Shown here piece after piece: positions 10,009 through 23,880 of a stretch of DNA of 64,000 nucleotides. Within the stretch, counting starts at the first letter, position 1, and each line of letters begins with the position of its first letter. The position numbers and the translations under genes are program-made. This DNA is from Linnemannia hyalina (Eukaryota > Mortierellomycota > Mortierellomycetes > Mortierellales > Mortierellaceae), in the NCBI GenBank assembly GCA_019671135.1, contig JAHRHY010000002.1, positions 3,301,501 to 3,365,500 of the forward strand. The letters run 5' to 3'. The notes under the pieces were generated by a model that ran no database searches, was not told the origin of the DNA, and was given only the letters and a program-made list of their open reading frames with translations.

Positions 10009-13000
10009 ATGGCATACTCTCAACCCCCAACTCCCACCATGCGACCTGCCCCCGCTCAGGCGCCCCATCCAGGACAAGGATTCAGACCCCAGCAACAACA
10101 CCCAGGCCAGCAGCAGCAGCAGTACCCTTCAAGGCCAGGAACCCCAGGACAGCAGGGCGGACCCCCAGGAGGTGTCCCACCCATGGGCTACAGACCCCCG
10201 GCCAATGGAGGCCATCCCGGACAGAACTTTGTTCCCAGACCCGGCATGAATGGACCTGGACCTCGTCCTCCTCATCCTCAGGATCCCAACCACCCTATGA
10301 ACCAGCAACAAATCAGAAGACCTTCTGCTGGCGGCGCGTCCTTACCACCATCACCCTCGATCCAGCGTCCACCCATGCCCATGGGAGGCCAGATGCAGAA
10401 CGGTTCGCCACTTCAGAGACCTCCTCCTCTTGGAGGCGTTCAACGCGCTCCTTCACCCATGATGCGTCCTGCCATGGTCCAGCCCGGATCGCCTGGTATG
10501 CCTAGGCCTTTCCAGTCGCCCCAGATCCAGGCAAGACCTCCTCCACAGCAGTTCATGGGTCAGGGACAGAACACTGCTCCAGGCTCTCCTGCCATGAACC
10601 CAATGGGATACAACGCCGGTGGACCACCACCCATCGGATCAATGGGCCATCCTGGACAGAACCAGAGCCAGCCTCCTACACCAAAGATGCCATTCCAGCA
10701 ACAGCAACAGCACCCATCTCAACCACCACTTCAGCATCAGCAACAGCAACAGCAGCAGCAGCCTCTTCAGTCCCAGGATCCCGGAGTTCCAGCACTTGGC
10801 CAACCTACACCTGTTGGCGGAGGATCTCACAAGCCAAAGCGCATGTACCCAACAGCCCAGTCTGACTCTTTCCAGGAAGCCGCAGCCCCAGCATACGACA
10901 ACGGACTCAATGGAGGATTTCAGCCTGCTCCTGTTTCTGGAGTTCCTGCTGCTCAAGGTTTTGGCGGAAACCAGATGCCACCAGGCGGTCAGCAAGGATC
11001 TCAGTTCTTTGTGCCTGGAGAGAAGCCAGGTCCCACCTTTGGCCAGTCCGTGCCAGCCTACCAGCAAGGACTCCAGCCTCTTGCAGGACAGCCTCTCCAG
11101 CCCAACGTGAACCAGCTCACCAACCAGATGGGAGGCATGAATGTCGGATCTGGCTATGGATTTAACAACGCTCAGGGTGGCGCCTCGGTAAGTGGGAGAG
11201 CATCATTAAGGGACGAATGCTCACTGACTTGCATTGGAGGATCTCGCAATGATACCAGGGCTGACTTATTCTACTTCTGATCCAATTGCATATGATAGCT
11301 TTCGACTGTTGCCTTGATGGGTGTCGCTCCCAAGATTCTCGACCTTGAAGCCCCTCCTCCCACTATCAACCTCCCCGCCAACGTAAGTGGATCTAACAGG
11401 ATACGGCAAGCAATACAGGGACAACGTATGTGTAGTAATAGTTCGGGATCAATAGCTAATATCTGTGGTTACGCCCTTTTATCATTCTTAGTCGTCGATC
11501 ACTCAGTCTCCTCACGCCAACTGTGATCCATCGTACAAGCGATCAACATTGAACGCCATTCCCAACGACTCCAACCTTTTGAAGAAGTCGCGTCTTCCAT
11601 TCGGTCTTGTCATCACTCCCTACCGCAGTGTCAAGGAAGGCGATGTAAGTTAGACTTTTACCACCAAAACCCACTGCGGTCTTTCCTTACTTGTGTCAAT
11701 CACCTTTCTAATTAATTTTCATTTTCGCTTATAGGAACCTGTGCCTGTTGTGACCGACGCCATCATTGCGCGCTGCCGTCGTTGCAGAACCTACATCAAC
11801 CCTTTTGTCAAGTTTGTTGAGGGCGGACAGCGCTGGAAGTGTAATATGTGCTTTACCCTGAACGAAGGCAAGTGGAACACTGAATTTAATTAATTGCGTA
11901 TCGGACTTGCCTTTGTGAAAAGACCGTGCATGACGTCCGAGCGATCTATTTGTGTCCTAATTCGATATCTTTGGATGACTATAGTTCCCTCATCATTCGA
12001 TTACGACTCTCAGACTCAGCAACCTGTTGACAGATGGCAGCGCAAGGAATTGAACCATGCAGTCGTGGAGTACATAGCGCCTACAGAGTACATGGTCCGA
12101 CCCCCTCAACCCCTCGTCTACTTGTTCGTCATTGACGTCTCGTACCCTGCTATTCAGTGCGGTATGGTTGCAACAGCTGCCACCACTATACTGGAATCGT
12201 TGGACCGCATCCCCAACGATGAGGGCCGTACTAAGATTGGTATCATTACTGTCGACAGCTCCATCCACTTTTACAACCTCAACGTAAGAATTGATACTGT
12301 CATGGCGTTTTATTATTTTCCACTGCCGTACCTCAAGAACAAACATTAATAGCAAGTATTTCGTTTACGTTTGTAGAACGAGTCGGGCGAGCCCAAGATG
12401 TTGGTAGTTTCGGATCTGGAGGACCCCTTCTTGCCCCAGCCCGAGGATTTGTTGTGCAACTTGAGCGAGTGCCGCCCTACTCTGGAGGCACTTTTGAACA
12501 GAATGAACGAGATGTTCAAGGACACCCAGAACGTCGGCAATGCATTGGGGCCAGCTCTGCAGTCGGCCTACAAGCTTGTTTCGCCCATTGGAGGCAAGAT
12601 CTTGTGCTTGCAGGCCAGCTTACCCAACCTTGAGGCTGGAGCTCTCAAGATGAGAGAGGACCCCAAGTTGCTTGGTACATCCAAGGAGTCGACGTTGTTA
12701 CAGTCTTCAAACTCTTTCTACAAAACTCTGGCCATCGACTGTTCAAAGTCCCAAGTCTGTGTGGATATGTTCCTCTTTGGATCCCAGTACTCGGACGTTG
12801 CCACCCTCAGTAAGTATTGTTATTTTCATCCGTTTTCATACAGCTCATATCGATGTTTTAATCTAACCTTGCTGCTTTCATACATCCATCATAGGCTGTC
12901 TTCCTCGTTTCACCGGAGGAAATACATTTTTCTACCCAGCATTCACAGCAGCAAAGTCGGAGGATGCACTCAAGTTTGCTCACGAACTGGCAGAGTTTGT

Positions 13001-14498
13001 TTCGCAGAGGATTGCGTTGGAGGCTGTAATGAGAGTTCGTGCATCAAAGGGACTCAGGATGTCGGCCTTTTACGGAAACTTTTTCGTTCGCTCGACCGAT
13101 TTACTGTCGTTGCCCAACGTCCCTCGCGACCAATCCTACTCCATTGAGGTCAGCTACGAGGACAACATTCACATCCCCATCGTCTGCTTTCAGACCGCTC
13201 TTTTGCACACTTCGTCTTCTGGTGAGACCCTTTCGTCATCAATCGCAGGCTATGTTTTCCTTGTTTGAACATTGAGCTTGAGCACTCATACTAACGCGTA
13301 TCCACAATTTTTTGTTACCTCTACCCTCTATCTATAGGCGAGCGCCGTATTCGTGTGTTGACGTTGGCTATCCCTGTTACCACCAGCTTGTCGGATGTGT
13401 ATTTGTCGGCAGATCAGGTTGCTATTGCGACATTGTTGGCGAACAAGGCTGTCGAGCGCGGTATGAATTCCAAGCTGGACGATGCCCGCGACGCATTGAC
13501 CAACAAGTGCGTGGATATCTTGGGCGTGTACAAGACCCATATGACTGCCTCGTCTTCTGGAGCCACGCCCAACCTTCAGATCTGCGACAACCTCAAGCTC
13601 TTGCCCCTCTTGACCTTGGGAATGCTGAAGCATGTACGTTCGATATCTCTATCTACCTAAATCGTTTCTCGAGTGTATGTGGACGACGTTCTCACATGCG
13701 CGTTTTCATTTCCACTTGATTAGGTCGCTCTTCGTGGAGGCTCTCAGATTCCTTCAGATCTTCGGTCGTACGCTATGCATCTGTTCTCAACTTTGCCCTC
13801 GCAATGCTTGATCCCCTATATCCATCCCAAGTTCTACTCACTTCATAACATGCCTGAAAACTGCGGCACGATTGGCCAGAACGGCATTGAGATGCCCATG
13901 GCAATGAACTTGAGCAGCGAACGTCTCGAGCGCGGAGGACTGTTCCTGCTGGAAGACTCGCAGAACATTTTCTTGTGGATCGGTCGTGATGCCGTTCCTC
14001 AGTTGTGCCTCGATCTCTTTGGTGTCCCCAATTACGAGAGCATTCGCGGCGGCAAGGTAAATATGGTAGCGCACGCGACTATGAAAGGTTATTGACGACG
14101 CTGCTCATTGCTGACCTATTTTTCTATTCCATTTTCGATACTGTAGACGACGCTGCCTTCACTGGAGACGGATTTCAACCAGCGTGTGAACTTGATTGTG
14201 GCAAAGACCCGGGAGATGCGTAGATCGTCGTATTACCCACAGTTGTATGTGATCAAGGAGGATGGCGACCCAGCGCTCCGTCTCTGGTTCCTGAGCCACT
14301 TGATTGAGGACCGTGCCGAGCCTGTCATGAGCTACCACCAATACCTTGGCCACCTCAAGGACAAGGTAATATACGCAACCATCCAATATTTTTTAAGTGT
14401 GAGCGACATGAGTGTGCCAACTTTCTTCCTGAATCTGTAGTTAACGCGTCTTTTTTCTTTCTTTTCTGACTTCACAGGTCAACAGCGGATCGTTTTAA
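10009..14498 (+). CDS. SEC24: COPII coat cargo-adaptor subunit Sec24
   Basis: Sec24 of 1158 aa, the cargo-binding half of the Sec23/Sec24 inner COPII coat that buds vesicles from the ER. Exons: 10009-11187, 11299-11382, 11492-11644, 11735-11867, 11985-12283, 12377-12809, 12895-13221, 13338-13633, 13724-14056, 14147-14365, 14478-14498. The first ~390 residues are a Pro/Gln/Gly-rich disordered tail, as usual in the family. The zinc finger follows: C486-x2-C489-x18-C508-x2-C511 (CRRC...CNMC), then [11 protein letters not shown]. After it come the trunk ([14 protein letters not shown]), beta-sandwich, helical and gelsolin-like domains ([15 protein letters not shown]). Intron 4 is GC-AG: NE plus G before gcaagt, joined to TT of Val; no GT donor keeps the conserved frame. 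The protein ends VNSGSF from a 21-base last exon. Length and motifs fit the family well. Confidence 0.96.
11868..11984 (+). other. GC-AG intron in SEC24
   Basis: The donor reads G|gcaagtgg and the acceptor gactatag|TTCCC. Joining G and TT gives Val and restores the family sequence [11 protein letters not shown]. The nearest GT upstream or downstream breaks the frame. GC-AG is a known minor class spliced by the U2 spliceosome, usually with an otherwise strong donor, as here. Confidence 0.8.
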
Positions 14499-15597
14499 GG
14501 AAAGGAAGAAAAGGTGGATATGGGCGCAGCGCGTTTTATGGGATGTTCGTTTATTTTACTTAATGTCGGTTATCAAAGTCGCTTCGACAAACTCGGAAGC
14601 TGGATCAGGCATCTGACTTTCGCTAGTAGATTGTTTCTCTTTGGAGATAGAATAAAAAAGATACACTTTTTACTAGATGTTCATTTCTTTTGTATCAAAA
14701 CGTTGTTACGATGGCCCAAGAACGAAAAAAAGATGGAGTGTACAGAGCCGATCGGAGCTGGAGGATCTAACTCAGTCCCCATGTTCTTCCTAAACTAAAA
14801 CATGTCAAGCTTCGTGTTTTGGTCGAAAAGAATGGCTCTATTATTTCTGTGATATTCAACTGCGACCTAGCCTAGAGTCCATCTAGTGCTGAAACTGACG
14901 CGCCTGTTCATGCTTGGCCAAATGCGGCATGATCGGCTTTCTTCCCAGGCCAGAAAATGTCTAGTGCGCCAGACATCGCGACCGACCCTTAGCTTGAACG
15001 ACATTGTTTTTTTTTATTTGCACTTTGATGTATTATGACTATTATCCCATAAAAAAAGACCACAAATCCGGTCCTAGAGAAGAGAAAAAAGAAAAAAGAA
15101 AAGAAAAAATGGTAGCTTGTTGATTGAAACTAAAAACAACAAAAAAAATAGTATGCTATTCGTTTTGTGACATGTGCAATGCGAAAAATGCCAACTAAAG
15201 CGCGTCAACGATATAGATATTGCTTGTTCTATGCTGTGTATCTTTAATTATGAACGAACGAACTATGCCCTTTTGTTTTATGCGCGAAATACGAACTGAA
15301 CAACCAGAACCTTGGACCTTCCACCTCAATCAACAGACGCCGCCCTTCGACTCAAGAGATGATGCAGTTACTACAACGATCAATCTCCTTGGCAAGAGTA
15401 TGGAAACTAGTGGAGTTGCGGGCTACAGAGCTACTACTCCCTCCACTACCATGGCCCCCACCGCTGCCACTACTACTAGTCGTCCTCTGCCTTTGCCGCC
15501 GTCGACCACCGCCCTGTCGAATCCTTCGACGCTTCTCGTCCTCATCCACATCTAGGTCCAAAAGTTCTAACCGCTCCATCCGTATCCGCTCTGATTG
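14499..15597. other. Convergent 3' intergenic region
   Basis: Shared 3' spacer between SEC24 (+) and the Cdc7-like kinase (-). It is A/T-rich from 14640 to 15250, with several AATAAA-like and poly-A/T stretches suitable for transcript ends on both strands. From 15350 to 15600 base composition resembles coding DNA, but the frames are short and probably belong to the kinase 3' UTR. I see no gene. Confidence 0.5.
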
Positions 15598-18500
15598 TCA
15601 TTCTGGCTCCTCGGCGGAGGAGTAAGCTGAGGAGGCGGAGGAGAGGAGGGATGTTGCGGAGGCTGAGGCTGAGAGGGAGGCGGTTGAGAGGGAGAGCTGA
15701 TGGTGCCTGCGGCCACGGTTGGCGCGACGGCGGAGTGTGCCGTTGCGTGAATCCGAGGTTGTTGTTGTGGCTGTTGTAGGAGATAGTTGCTGCTGCTGCT
15801 GCTGCTGGGTATAGGTGAGCGACGAGGAACGGCGTCGCTCTTCCTTGGCCCAATCAATTTCTTCCGCCTCCGATTGTTGACCTCCTAGTCCTCCATCCGT
15901 GTCCTCATCTTCCTCAGCAATCATGGTCGTTTCCGTAGTTATCGCCGTCATGTCGTGGTGGGAGTGGAGTCCCCACTGTCGAGCAACGTCTGCATCGCCA
16001 TCATCATAATCATTATCATCGTCGCTCAGGTTGATATCCTCCAACTCGTCGTTATCGTCATCATGTCGATCATCATCTTCGTTATCGTTAGGCGTCCTGG
16101 ATTGCAAGACTTTGCCCTTGTTTTTGGTGTTTTGATTATAGGTGTTTTTGCCGACGAGAGAAGACGTAGCGAACTTGCTCTCGCTGTCTTGACCGCTCCA
16201 ATGGCCATGCTCGTATTCGTCGTCGTTGTCGTTGATAAGGTAGCCGTTGCCGTTGCCGTTTTCGTTCCTGTGGCTGACCCCGGCTTCAGCATCCTCATCT
16301 TGGTCCTCATCGTCATCATCACTGTCGCTGAAATCGAGCTCGTCGTCATAGCTCTGACGCGCGGCAAGTTGTAGACCAGGTGAACCAGACGATGCGGCGA
16401 CGGGGACTACAGGTGCCGCCGTTTGAGGAAGAGAAGGTGGAGGCCGACTCACAGTCATCAGATTCACATCCTCATCCTCATCCTCAGCATCGTCCTCATC
16501 CGGCTCCACAGTCCCGATTCTATCAAGGAGCAGTTGATTCCACCCTCCAGCATAAGTAGCAGACGAGGCGACCGCCGAGAACGAAGGCACCGATGGAATG
16601 TTCACCAAAGAGTCCTGATTCGCCCGCCACCCTCCTGCTGGCAAAGCGCCACCAGGTGCAAAGACGGGTCCCCGAATACGGATCGTGGGGTCACTCGAAT
16701 TGGTGCCACTGCCGCTGTGACTAGATTGGCCACTCCGCTGTTGTTGCTGTTGCAGGTAGGAGGAAGGAGCGTCAAGGGAGAATCGTCGTCTGGGGGTGGA
16801 GGCTCCTTGTTGGTGGTCCTTTAGGATCTTGGCGAGTTCTTTGGTGGAAGAAGTAGTTACTGCGCTGTAGACGACTGGGTCGGGACTTGGGGACATCCGT
16901 TGCAGAGACGTTGTCGACAGAGCTCCAGCCACTAATCGGTCTTCTTCCTCGCCGTCTTCCTCTTCCCCACTGCCGTCCTCACTTTCTTCATCCTCCTCGC
17001 TGCCACTTTCACTCTCACTCATCTCCCCCTCGTCGTCCTGATTTTCGTCACTTCCAGAATCCTCCTCATCTTCCTTATCCAGCCCATCCTCCTCTTGACT
17101 CTCATACTGAACAAGACCCAGCTGACCCCTGAACGGAACATGATCCAGATCTAACAGATCCAATCGAATCTTGGGCATCTCCCGTCTCAAAATCATACTC
17201 TCCGAAAGATCTTCAGTCCTCAACCCATCCAACAACCGATGGCTCTGCTCCTTGGACTCAGCCACATACGACTCCAAAATCTCGCCCAAACTCCGGCTCT
17301 TCTGGTGACCGTATTGACGTCGTGATCCGGTTCGGACGGTCTTGGTTGGTTCCTTGGCCAATGCCGCCCGGAGCTTTTGGTGGGCGTGTTGGTTGGTGTC
17401 GGGTGGGAAAGTTGTCGATGCAGCCATGCGGACTGTGGTTGTTGTGGTTGGTGGTATTGAGGTCGCTGCGGTGATTTTGGTCTTTCCCAAGGAAGAAGGG
17501 CCACTGTCGGGCATTAGGCGAGTCGTGAAGAAATGGTCATCTTCAGATCCGGGGCTGCTCGCCCGCAAATCGTCATCGCTATCCCGAACAAGTTGTGGAA
17601 GAGACCAAACAACCGCCTTGGGCGTGCTCGCAGATGCGCCACCATCGTTGCCGCCACTGCCACGGAGAACTAGCCCACTTGTCTCCTTGATATTGAGATT
17701 ATCGACATCCTTCTGGAACAGATCCTCAACATCATACTGGAAGACTGGTGGCCGACTCTTGAACCGTCCGTCCTGAGGGTACCGCTGTGACGGTGTCCGT
17801 TTGTTGGGATCCAGGTCATCCGGCATCAACTCCGAAGTCGTAATATCCTTCAGCCTTCGTGGTGTCGCCGTTGTCGCCGCTGCTGTCGACGCCAGAGCTC
17901 TAGAAACCGCTCCAGCCTTGAAACCTTTCCCGGCTGCAAAGAGCCCACCAGTCGAGTCGTAGGAATGATTGGGACCCTGGTTTCGTGAAAAGCTCACAGT
18001 GAACACCTCATCATCCTCATCATCGCCCTCATCATCTCCATCGCCCTTACTACTCAAAGTCCCCTCCGAATCACTTTCCTCAAAGACATCCAAAATCTCC
18101 TTGGCCAACTCCTTAACCAGCACGGCATTATCCTCCGCCGCAATTCTAGCAACCTGTTGAGCGATTCCGTACTTGGCTACAATCTGAAGCCGTTCAGGAT
18201 GGACTTCAAAGATAGCCCTCAGGATACGCAACAAGTTCGACCGGACAACAGCCTTGGGGTGAGCAAGTCTGTCCAACAGTCTGTTGAAAAGTGGTGGGAC
18301 TGCGATCCCGCGGGCGATCGAGGGAGAGAAACGAACGATTTTGTAGAGGGGTTCCAGGATATTTTCGAACGAGTTGGCTTTGGCAGTGAGGAAGGCCTGG
18401 ACAAAGAGGTTGAGCGAGGATGGTTGGAGGAGAATTTGCTCAACGTCCGCCGTCTCATCCTGAAGCCTACACGATATTTCGTATTCCAAATAATAAAGCT

Positions 18501-21500
18501 GTGTTAGGGGTCGTATATCTTCTACCCAAGAATGACAACCACCGAATGAGCTCACAAGTTTCGTTACTTACCAGACAAGAACGGCATCCATGGCATTGAC
18601 TTGCCAATGGGGATCCTTGAACAGGCGAAGATAAACAGGCAGACAGTCATTGTGCCAGAGACTGTTTCGGCAAGCGCGACCTGCATGGGCCATGTCACAT
18701 AGGATGGGGAGCGCAAACTGTTTGAGGGGTGAGCTCGACTCGGCAATTTGTTGAAGGTGAGGGATCAATCCTGCCTGTGCTGCTTCTTCCTGGCGAGTCT
18801 TGTTGATCCTGCAAAGGTTAAACAATGTCGTTAAGACATGGTTACATACATCCTGGTATTCTCTCTAATGAAGTGAAGTGAAAGAAAGGTTGCAATGTGA
18901 TTAAGTTGGATCTCAAGTTGAAAAGCTTTTTTTGCCGTTAAATCAAAGAAAATGGGACTTACGGTGTCAAAAGTGCCGGTGCGCTCTCCAAGGACTTGGA
19001 CCAGGGTGTTGATGGCACTCGCGTTCTGCAACACGTCCAGCGTATTGGAGTTCATAGAGATGTTTTTGATGCACTTTAGCATCATCACGCACAGACTCGG
19101 AGTCAAGTTTTGCAAGGAACTCAGCATGCCTATTGTCAGTGCAAAGGTCGTATCATCAGTCACGAGCTCAGAATACTGCGAAAAAAATATATTCAATAAG
19201 GACGATCCAAAAGCCATGGCAACTTACGATGCACAATCTGTCTGGTGGCCAAAAGTTCCTTGACCGGCGAATCGCCCTGAGAAAAGATCAACAAGACCTG
19301 AACAATCTTATCTGTGTATGCTGCCCCTTGAGGGTCCCTCAGAGTATTATACAACGTCGCTGACAAGGGATCTAGCAACCCCTGTTTCGCTAGCAGTCGA
19401 CAGAAATCGTTTCGGGGTGTCAAACTCTGCAGCTTAAAGACACTGTGGATACCGTTGATCGCGATCCCGACGAGCTCCCTCTGCGTCATGTAGTTGCCCT
19501 GTAGAAACTCGATCAAGACGCTCAGACCTCGGCACGAAATGAACATTTGGAGGGTGAGGGAGTTGGTGTGGCAGATTTGTTGGATAAAGAGGGCGGCGGC
19601 GAGTTGGATCTCCTTGACGTATCGCTTGGACGTGTACTTGATCAGAACTGGGATCGCGCCGACTAAGCACAAATTCTCCTGCAGCGCAAAGTCATTTCGA
19701 ATCACCTAGGTCATATAAGAGAGAGCAGACGTTAGTTAGATGGGTCGCAAATGCAAGTTATTGCTGTATCCCAACGCCGCTAATTACTCCAAGCTAGCGT
19801 ACCATGTTGAGGATATTGAGAAGCTTGAGGACAAGGTTTGGCTGCTTGCTGTTCTCGATCAGATCCAACAGAGGGATCGCTCCATGGTTAGCCATCATAG
19901 GTCCTCGCGCATCCGGGTTCTCAGCCAGCAAGACCATCTATCGCGAGAAAAGGGTTCATATGTTAGTATGCATATTCAGATCGAAAAGTTATATTGCGGA
20001 CCAAATTCAAGATTCCACGGCGACATTGCTTTACCAGACGATCACAGATGACTTCCAGCTCCCTCTCTGAACGCTTGTTCTTTTGGTTCTCGAGAAGTCG
20101 GAACTGCTCCGCAATATTTGCGCATATTCGTGTGTATTTTTCACGCGCAATGTTTGCCTCCATGTCTAGTGTGAAAAAAAAGAAAGAATGCCGTGTGAGC
20201 CCAATGGTGCAGACGTCGGGGTCGTTATGTCCTGAATATACCAAAGTTGAATAGACGATGCACTCACCAATCTCATCAAAACTTTCGTCCACCTCGGCGA
20301 ATGGATCTTCCTCGTCAGATCCAGCGTCATCCCCGAACTAAGATGGATAAGACAACAGAATAACATGTCAGCTATCGTTGTCTGACTCGTCTGTATATGC
20401 ATTACTAGGCCGAAAATATCTTACCCAGCTGTGGTTTGACAACCTCGACTGGAGCGTAAGACCCTCATCCTGATACGCATCACCCTGGCTCTCTACAATC
20501 GACAAGTAAGTGATATGGCCCAAAGTTATTAAGCTCAGTTATTTTGTTTCTGCATAGGAACAGCTCAGCAGAAGCAAAACTTACCAGGACCCTCGAAAAA
20601 ATCAGAAAAGTCCTCGTCTTCCTCCTCACGATAGTTCTGGATGTTGCTTGTTCGCATAGGTGGGGCCAGAACAAGTTGACCAGGAGCAGACCTTGAACGG
20701 ACAAGGTCAATAGGAACATGAGGTCCGGTGGCTTTGGATCTCGCAGCAAGTGAGCCACTGGGCTTTAGCGAGCCGTCAGCTTGCCTTGACCCTGCTTGCC
20801 GTCTCTTTTTCTAGTGGATTTGCCAAAAATAATGTGAGAGCAAAGGTCAGCTAAGCGTTCTTGAAAGTCACTAATTGGGCATCATAGATATTCACAGGGC
20901 CAGAGTTTGTACCTCCATAGCCTTCATCTTGATCTTGAGACGGAGGTCTTGCGAATTATCCTCAAAGTCTTCGTCATACATATCGCTCCCGCCAGGCGAT
21001 TCCGGCTGAACAACGTACGGCTGTTGACGACCAGCGGCAGTTGGCGGTATTGCTCGAATAGTCTTTGACACCTCGTCCTCCTGATCACGAAACCACCCTT
21101 GGGCGGCTATTTGAAACGACAGAGCTCCATCTGCAAAATCGTCATCCCAATTGTTGTCAAAGCTGCTCTCCTCGTAGTTTTGCACATTCTTGTTAGTGGA
21201 AACGTTGTTGTGGGCAATTACTTTGCTGTTGAGAGCATTGTTGTTTGAGGGGAGGTGAAAATGAGGCGGTGAGATGGCAGCAGGCGGGCGTTCTAGAAAT
21301 GGGCGAAACCCACCACTGGCGATAGCCGCTGCACCCGCTGCGGCCGCTGATGCTGAAAAGATATCCCTGACCTGGGGTCTTGGTGCATGATAAATATCCG
21401 TGATTGCTGGAACTCCATGCTCCCATGACCGGCCTGCTAAGTAAGAGTTGATAAAAAGTAGAAAGACAATCGGTTGCGTTTGTGCGCAAGCAGGTGAATA

Positions 21501-23880
21501 AACGATAGAGAAAAAAGGGGAGCGGGAATAATTAGTCCCGCATGAACAAGAAGGACCAGGTGATGTAAACCAGCGCGGGAAGAAGGAAAAACGGTCAAAA
21601 TGCCGTCAACTTACCTTTCTCGTTTGTCATCCTGCGCATCCTGCCCGAGTTGCGATTTGAAGATCCTTTGAGTGCCTCATTCCACTGCCGAACACTCTCG
21701 ATAGCCTCCTCATAGGCTGGAACCGCCTTCTCTCGGCTTCGTTGACTTCCTGTTGCCTTTTTCCTCGACATCTGGATCCATGGATGTTTGGATAGCTTCT
21801 TGGCCGAAACTCGAAGGTTGCAGTCCTTCTGGAAGCACTGCATCAAAAAGTCCCGCACAATCTATTATGGATTAGGAACCATATAAAAATCCGTGTTACT
21901 GTAATGAACACCTCCATGGTGTTGCCCCTCTTCCCCATTTTTTTACCACTCATGAACTCTCAGGGACCCTTGTCACTTCCTCCGATATGCAAACCACTCC
22001 CTTCTGTGTATATTGCTTGTTCTTACTGCTGAGACACTCTCGGGGATTGGTGGATGGTCGTCTTGCACAATGCGGTAGAGGGCTCCCATTGGAGGCAAAT
22101 CATGGTAGGGTGGTTTGCCATCCAGGAGCTCTATAACTGTGCATCCGACACTCCTATGACATATTAAGAAAGTTGCAGATGCAAAGATGGTTTGAGTTGT
22201 TCGGTGACGATAATTAAGTTTCGGCATGTCAACAGCAACAATAGTATTCACCATCGTAGATGTGGGGCATATCCAAGACGGTTTGCTCTTATATTCAATT
22301 CTTGGAGGATGCTCAGATATTACTGAAGGTTTGAAGGGTGAAATAAAGCAACATCCAAACAGAGAAGGAAAAACTGTAGCTGTATGGTTTCCGTACCATA
22401 TATCTGAAGCAGTCGTGGCCCCTGAGAGTTCAATGATTTCGGGCGCCACTATTGAGATAGCACAAGAAAAGGGACAGCGAATGCGGCCGTGCTTCAGGTT
22501 AGTCGCTGGCTACTTTCTTGCAGTTTGGGCATTGCAGCGAGAACGGGGTCCAACAAATGAAATGAGCAACGCGGAAAGCAAGAGATATTTTACTCCAGTA
22601 AGGTGTCCCTGCAACGGACATGTCGCCAACATCGTTCGAGAGGGTCGCGACTCCAAAGTCGGCAAGTTTAACGATACCCTCCTTGGTGGCGAGGATATTG
22701 GCACCCTTGATGTCCCGATGGATCACACCTTGGTCATGCAGGTAGATGAGTCCATCGAGAACCTGGGTGATGTATGTTGCTCCAAGGTGCTCTGGCAGCT
22801 TTCCAAAGTTCTTGCATAAACTGCTCAAAGACCCGTTTTCGCAAAACCTACAAAATTGTGATCAGGGCAAGAGTGGAGTGATGGGAGAACGCGAGTTGAG
22901 TGAGTGAGAATGAGTGGCGGTGTTTCATTCCTTGGGTTTCGATCTGGGTGTTTGGTTCAGCGACAGTTTGGTGGCGAAACAAAATTTAGGCAAACATGAT
23001 CATGGCCAGTCTGGTTCCTGGATTGAACATGGAAATGGGCTGGGAAGAGGGGGAGATGAGGGGAGAACACATACTCGAGGATGATGTTGAGGTATTCTGT
23101 CGTCTTCTCAAAGCCGTAGTACTTGACAATGTTGGCGTGCTATTAGAACCACATGCAAATGTTCAAATGGAAAAAAAAGGGTCAGCCGAAAAGAAAAAAA
23201 AAGTGACTACTGTCGAATATCATCCTCGGCATTTTGTTTGTCGTTGAACATCCAAAAAAAAAAGTTGCGCGTTTTCATTCCACTCACGTTCAGCTTCTTG
23301 AGCAAGTCAATCTCCATCTGTAAGGCAGCCAGCGCAACAACCACATCGGGCAAAAAAAGGAAAAGAAACAATTTGGTTGCCAGGTAGGCAATGCAATACA
23401 CAGCCATGGGTTAGTACGGAGGGAGACAGGATTTCATTTATCATCATCAGAGGCGTAGCAAGAAACGTAGAAAGGATATCAATTGCAAAGGAGTCCCTTT
23501 TGTTGGTTGTTGATGTTATCTTTTAACTTGGCACACGCACGCACCATGATATTATCCAGCTCGGCGGAAGGGATGTCTGAGAGATTGATTTGTTTGACTG
23601 CGACAGTGGTCCCTGTGTCTTGCAGTCCACGCCACACAGATCCAAAGGCACCTTTGCCTATGCAGTTTCCGAGCATCTAGTTCACGTATTTTAAAAGTGC
23701 GACAGACAGAAAAAGAGAGCAAGAGCCATGGGGTCAGGGCTCTTTTCTTATGGTTTTGTTGTTGGGTGGGCTTATGTTGAAGTACGCTTATGTTGAAGTA
23801 CGCTTTGCAGTGTAAAAAATTGTGCGAAGGGTGAGGTACTGTACAATATTGCCCACTCGTGTGGATGTAGACGACATCAT
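15598..23880 (-). CDS. cdc7: Septation-initiation protein kinase, Cdc7/Cdc15/MAP3K-epsilon type
   Basis: Predicted 1967-aa Ser/Thr kinase orthologous to S. pombe Cdc7 (S. cerevisiae Cdc15, Aspergillus SepH), acting at spindle poles in the septation initiation/mitotic exit pathway. Exons (minus): 23880-23845, 23676-23545, 23317-23288, 23139-23075, 22847-22594, 22448-22397, 22153-22027, 21861-21615, 21436-20913, 20810-20585, 20492-20425, 20337-20268, 20165-20035, 19937-19803, 19705-19228, 19129-18963, 18864-18572, 18466-15598. The kinase domain (about 13-265) has GKGAFG, VAVK40, HRD133IKGAN, D151FG and AGTPYW/MAPE: all catalytic residues present. A linker and an armadillo/HEAT-like helical region follow (about 690-1060, e.g. 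[17 protein letters not shown]), as in MAP3K-epsilon. The ~850-residue C-terminal tail, mostly one exon, is Ser- and Asp/Glu-rich and probably disordered. The end of exon 1 has an alternative donor (after STSTR) that also keeps frame. Confidence 0.92.

Noticed and set aside
18467..18555. An N-terminal extension [17 protein letters not shown] on the last kinase exon
   Set aside because: This is intron sequence: the preceding exon ends VLVW with TG|gtaagt and the acceptor at 18467 gives [14 protein letters not shown], the conserved family sequence.
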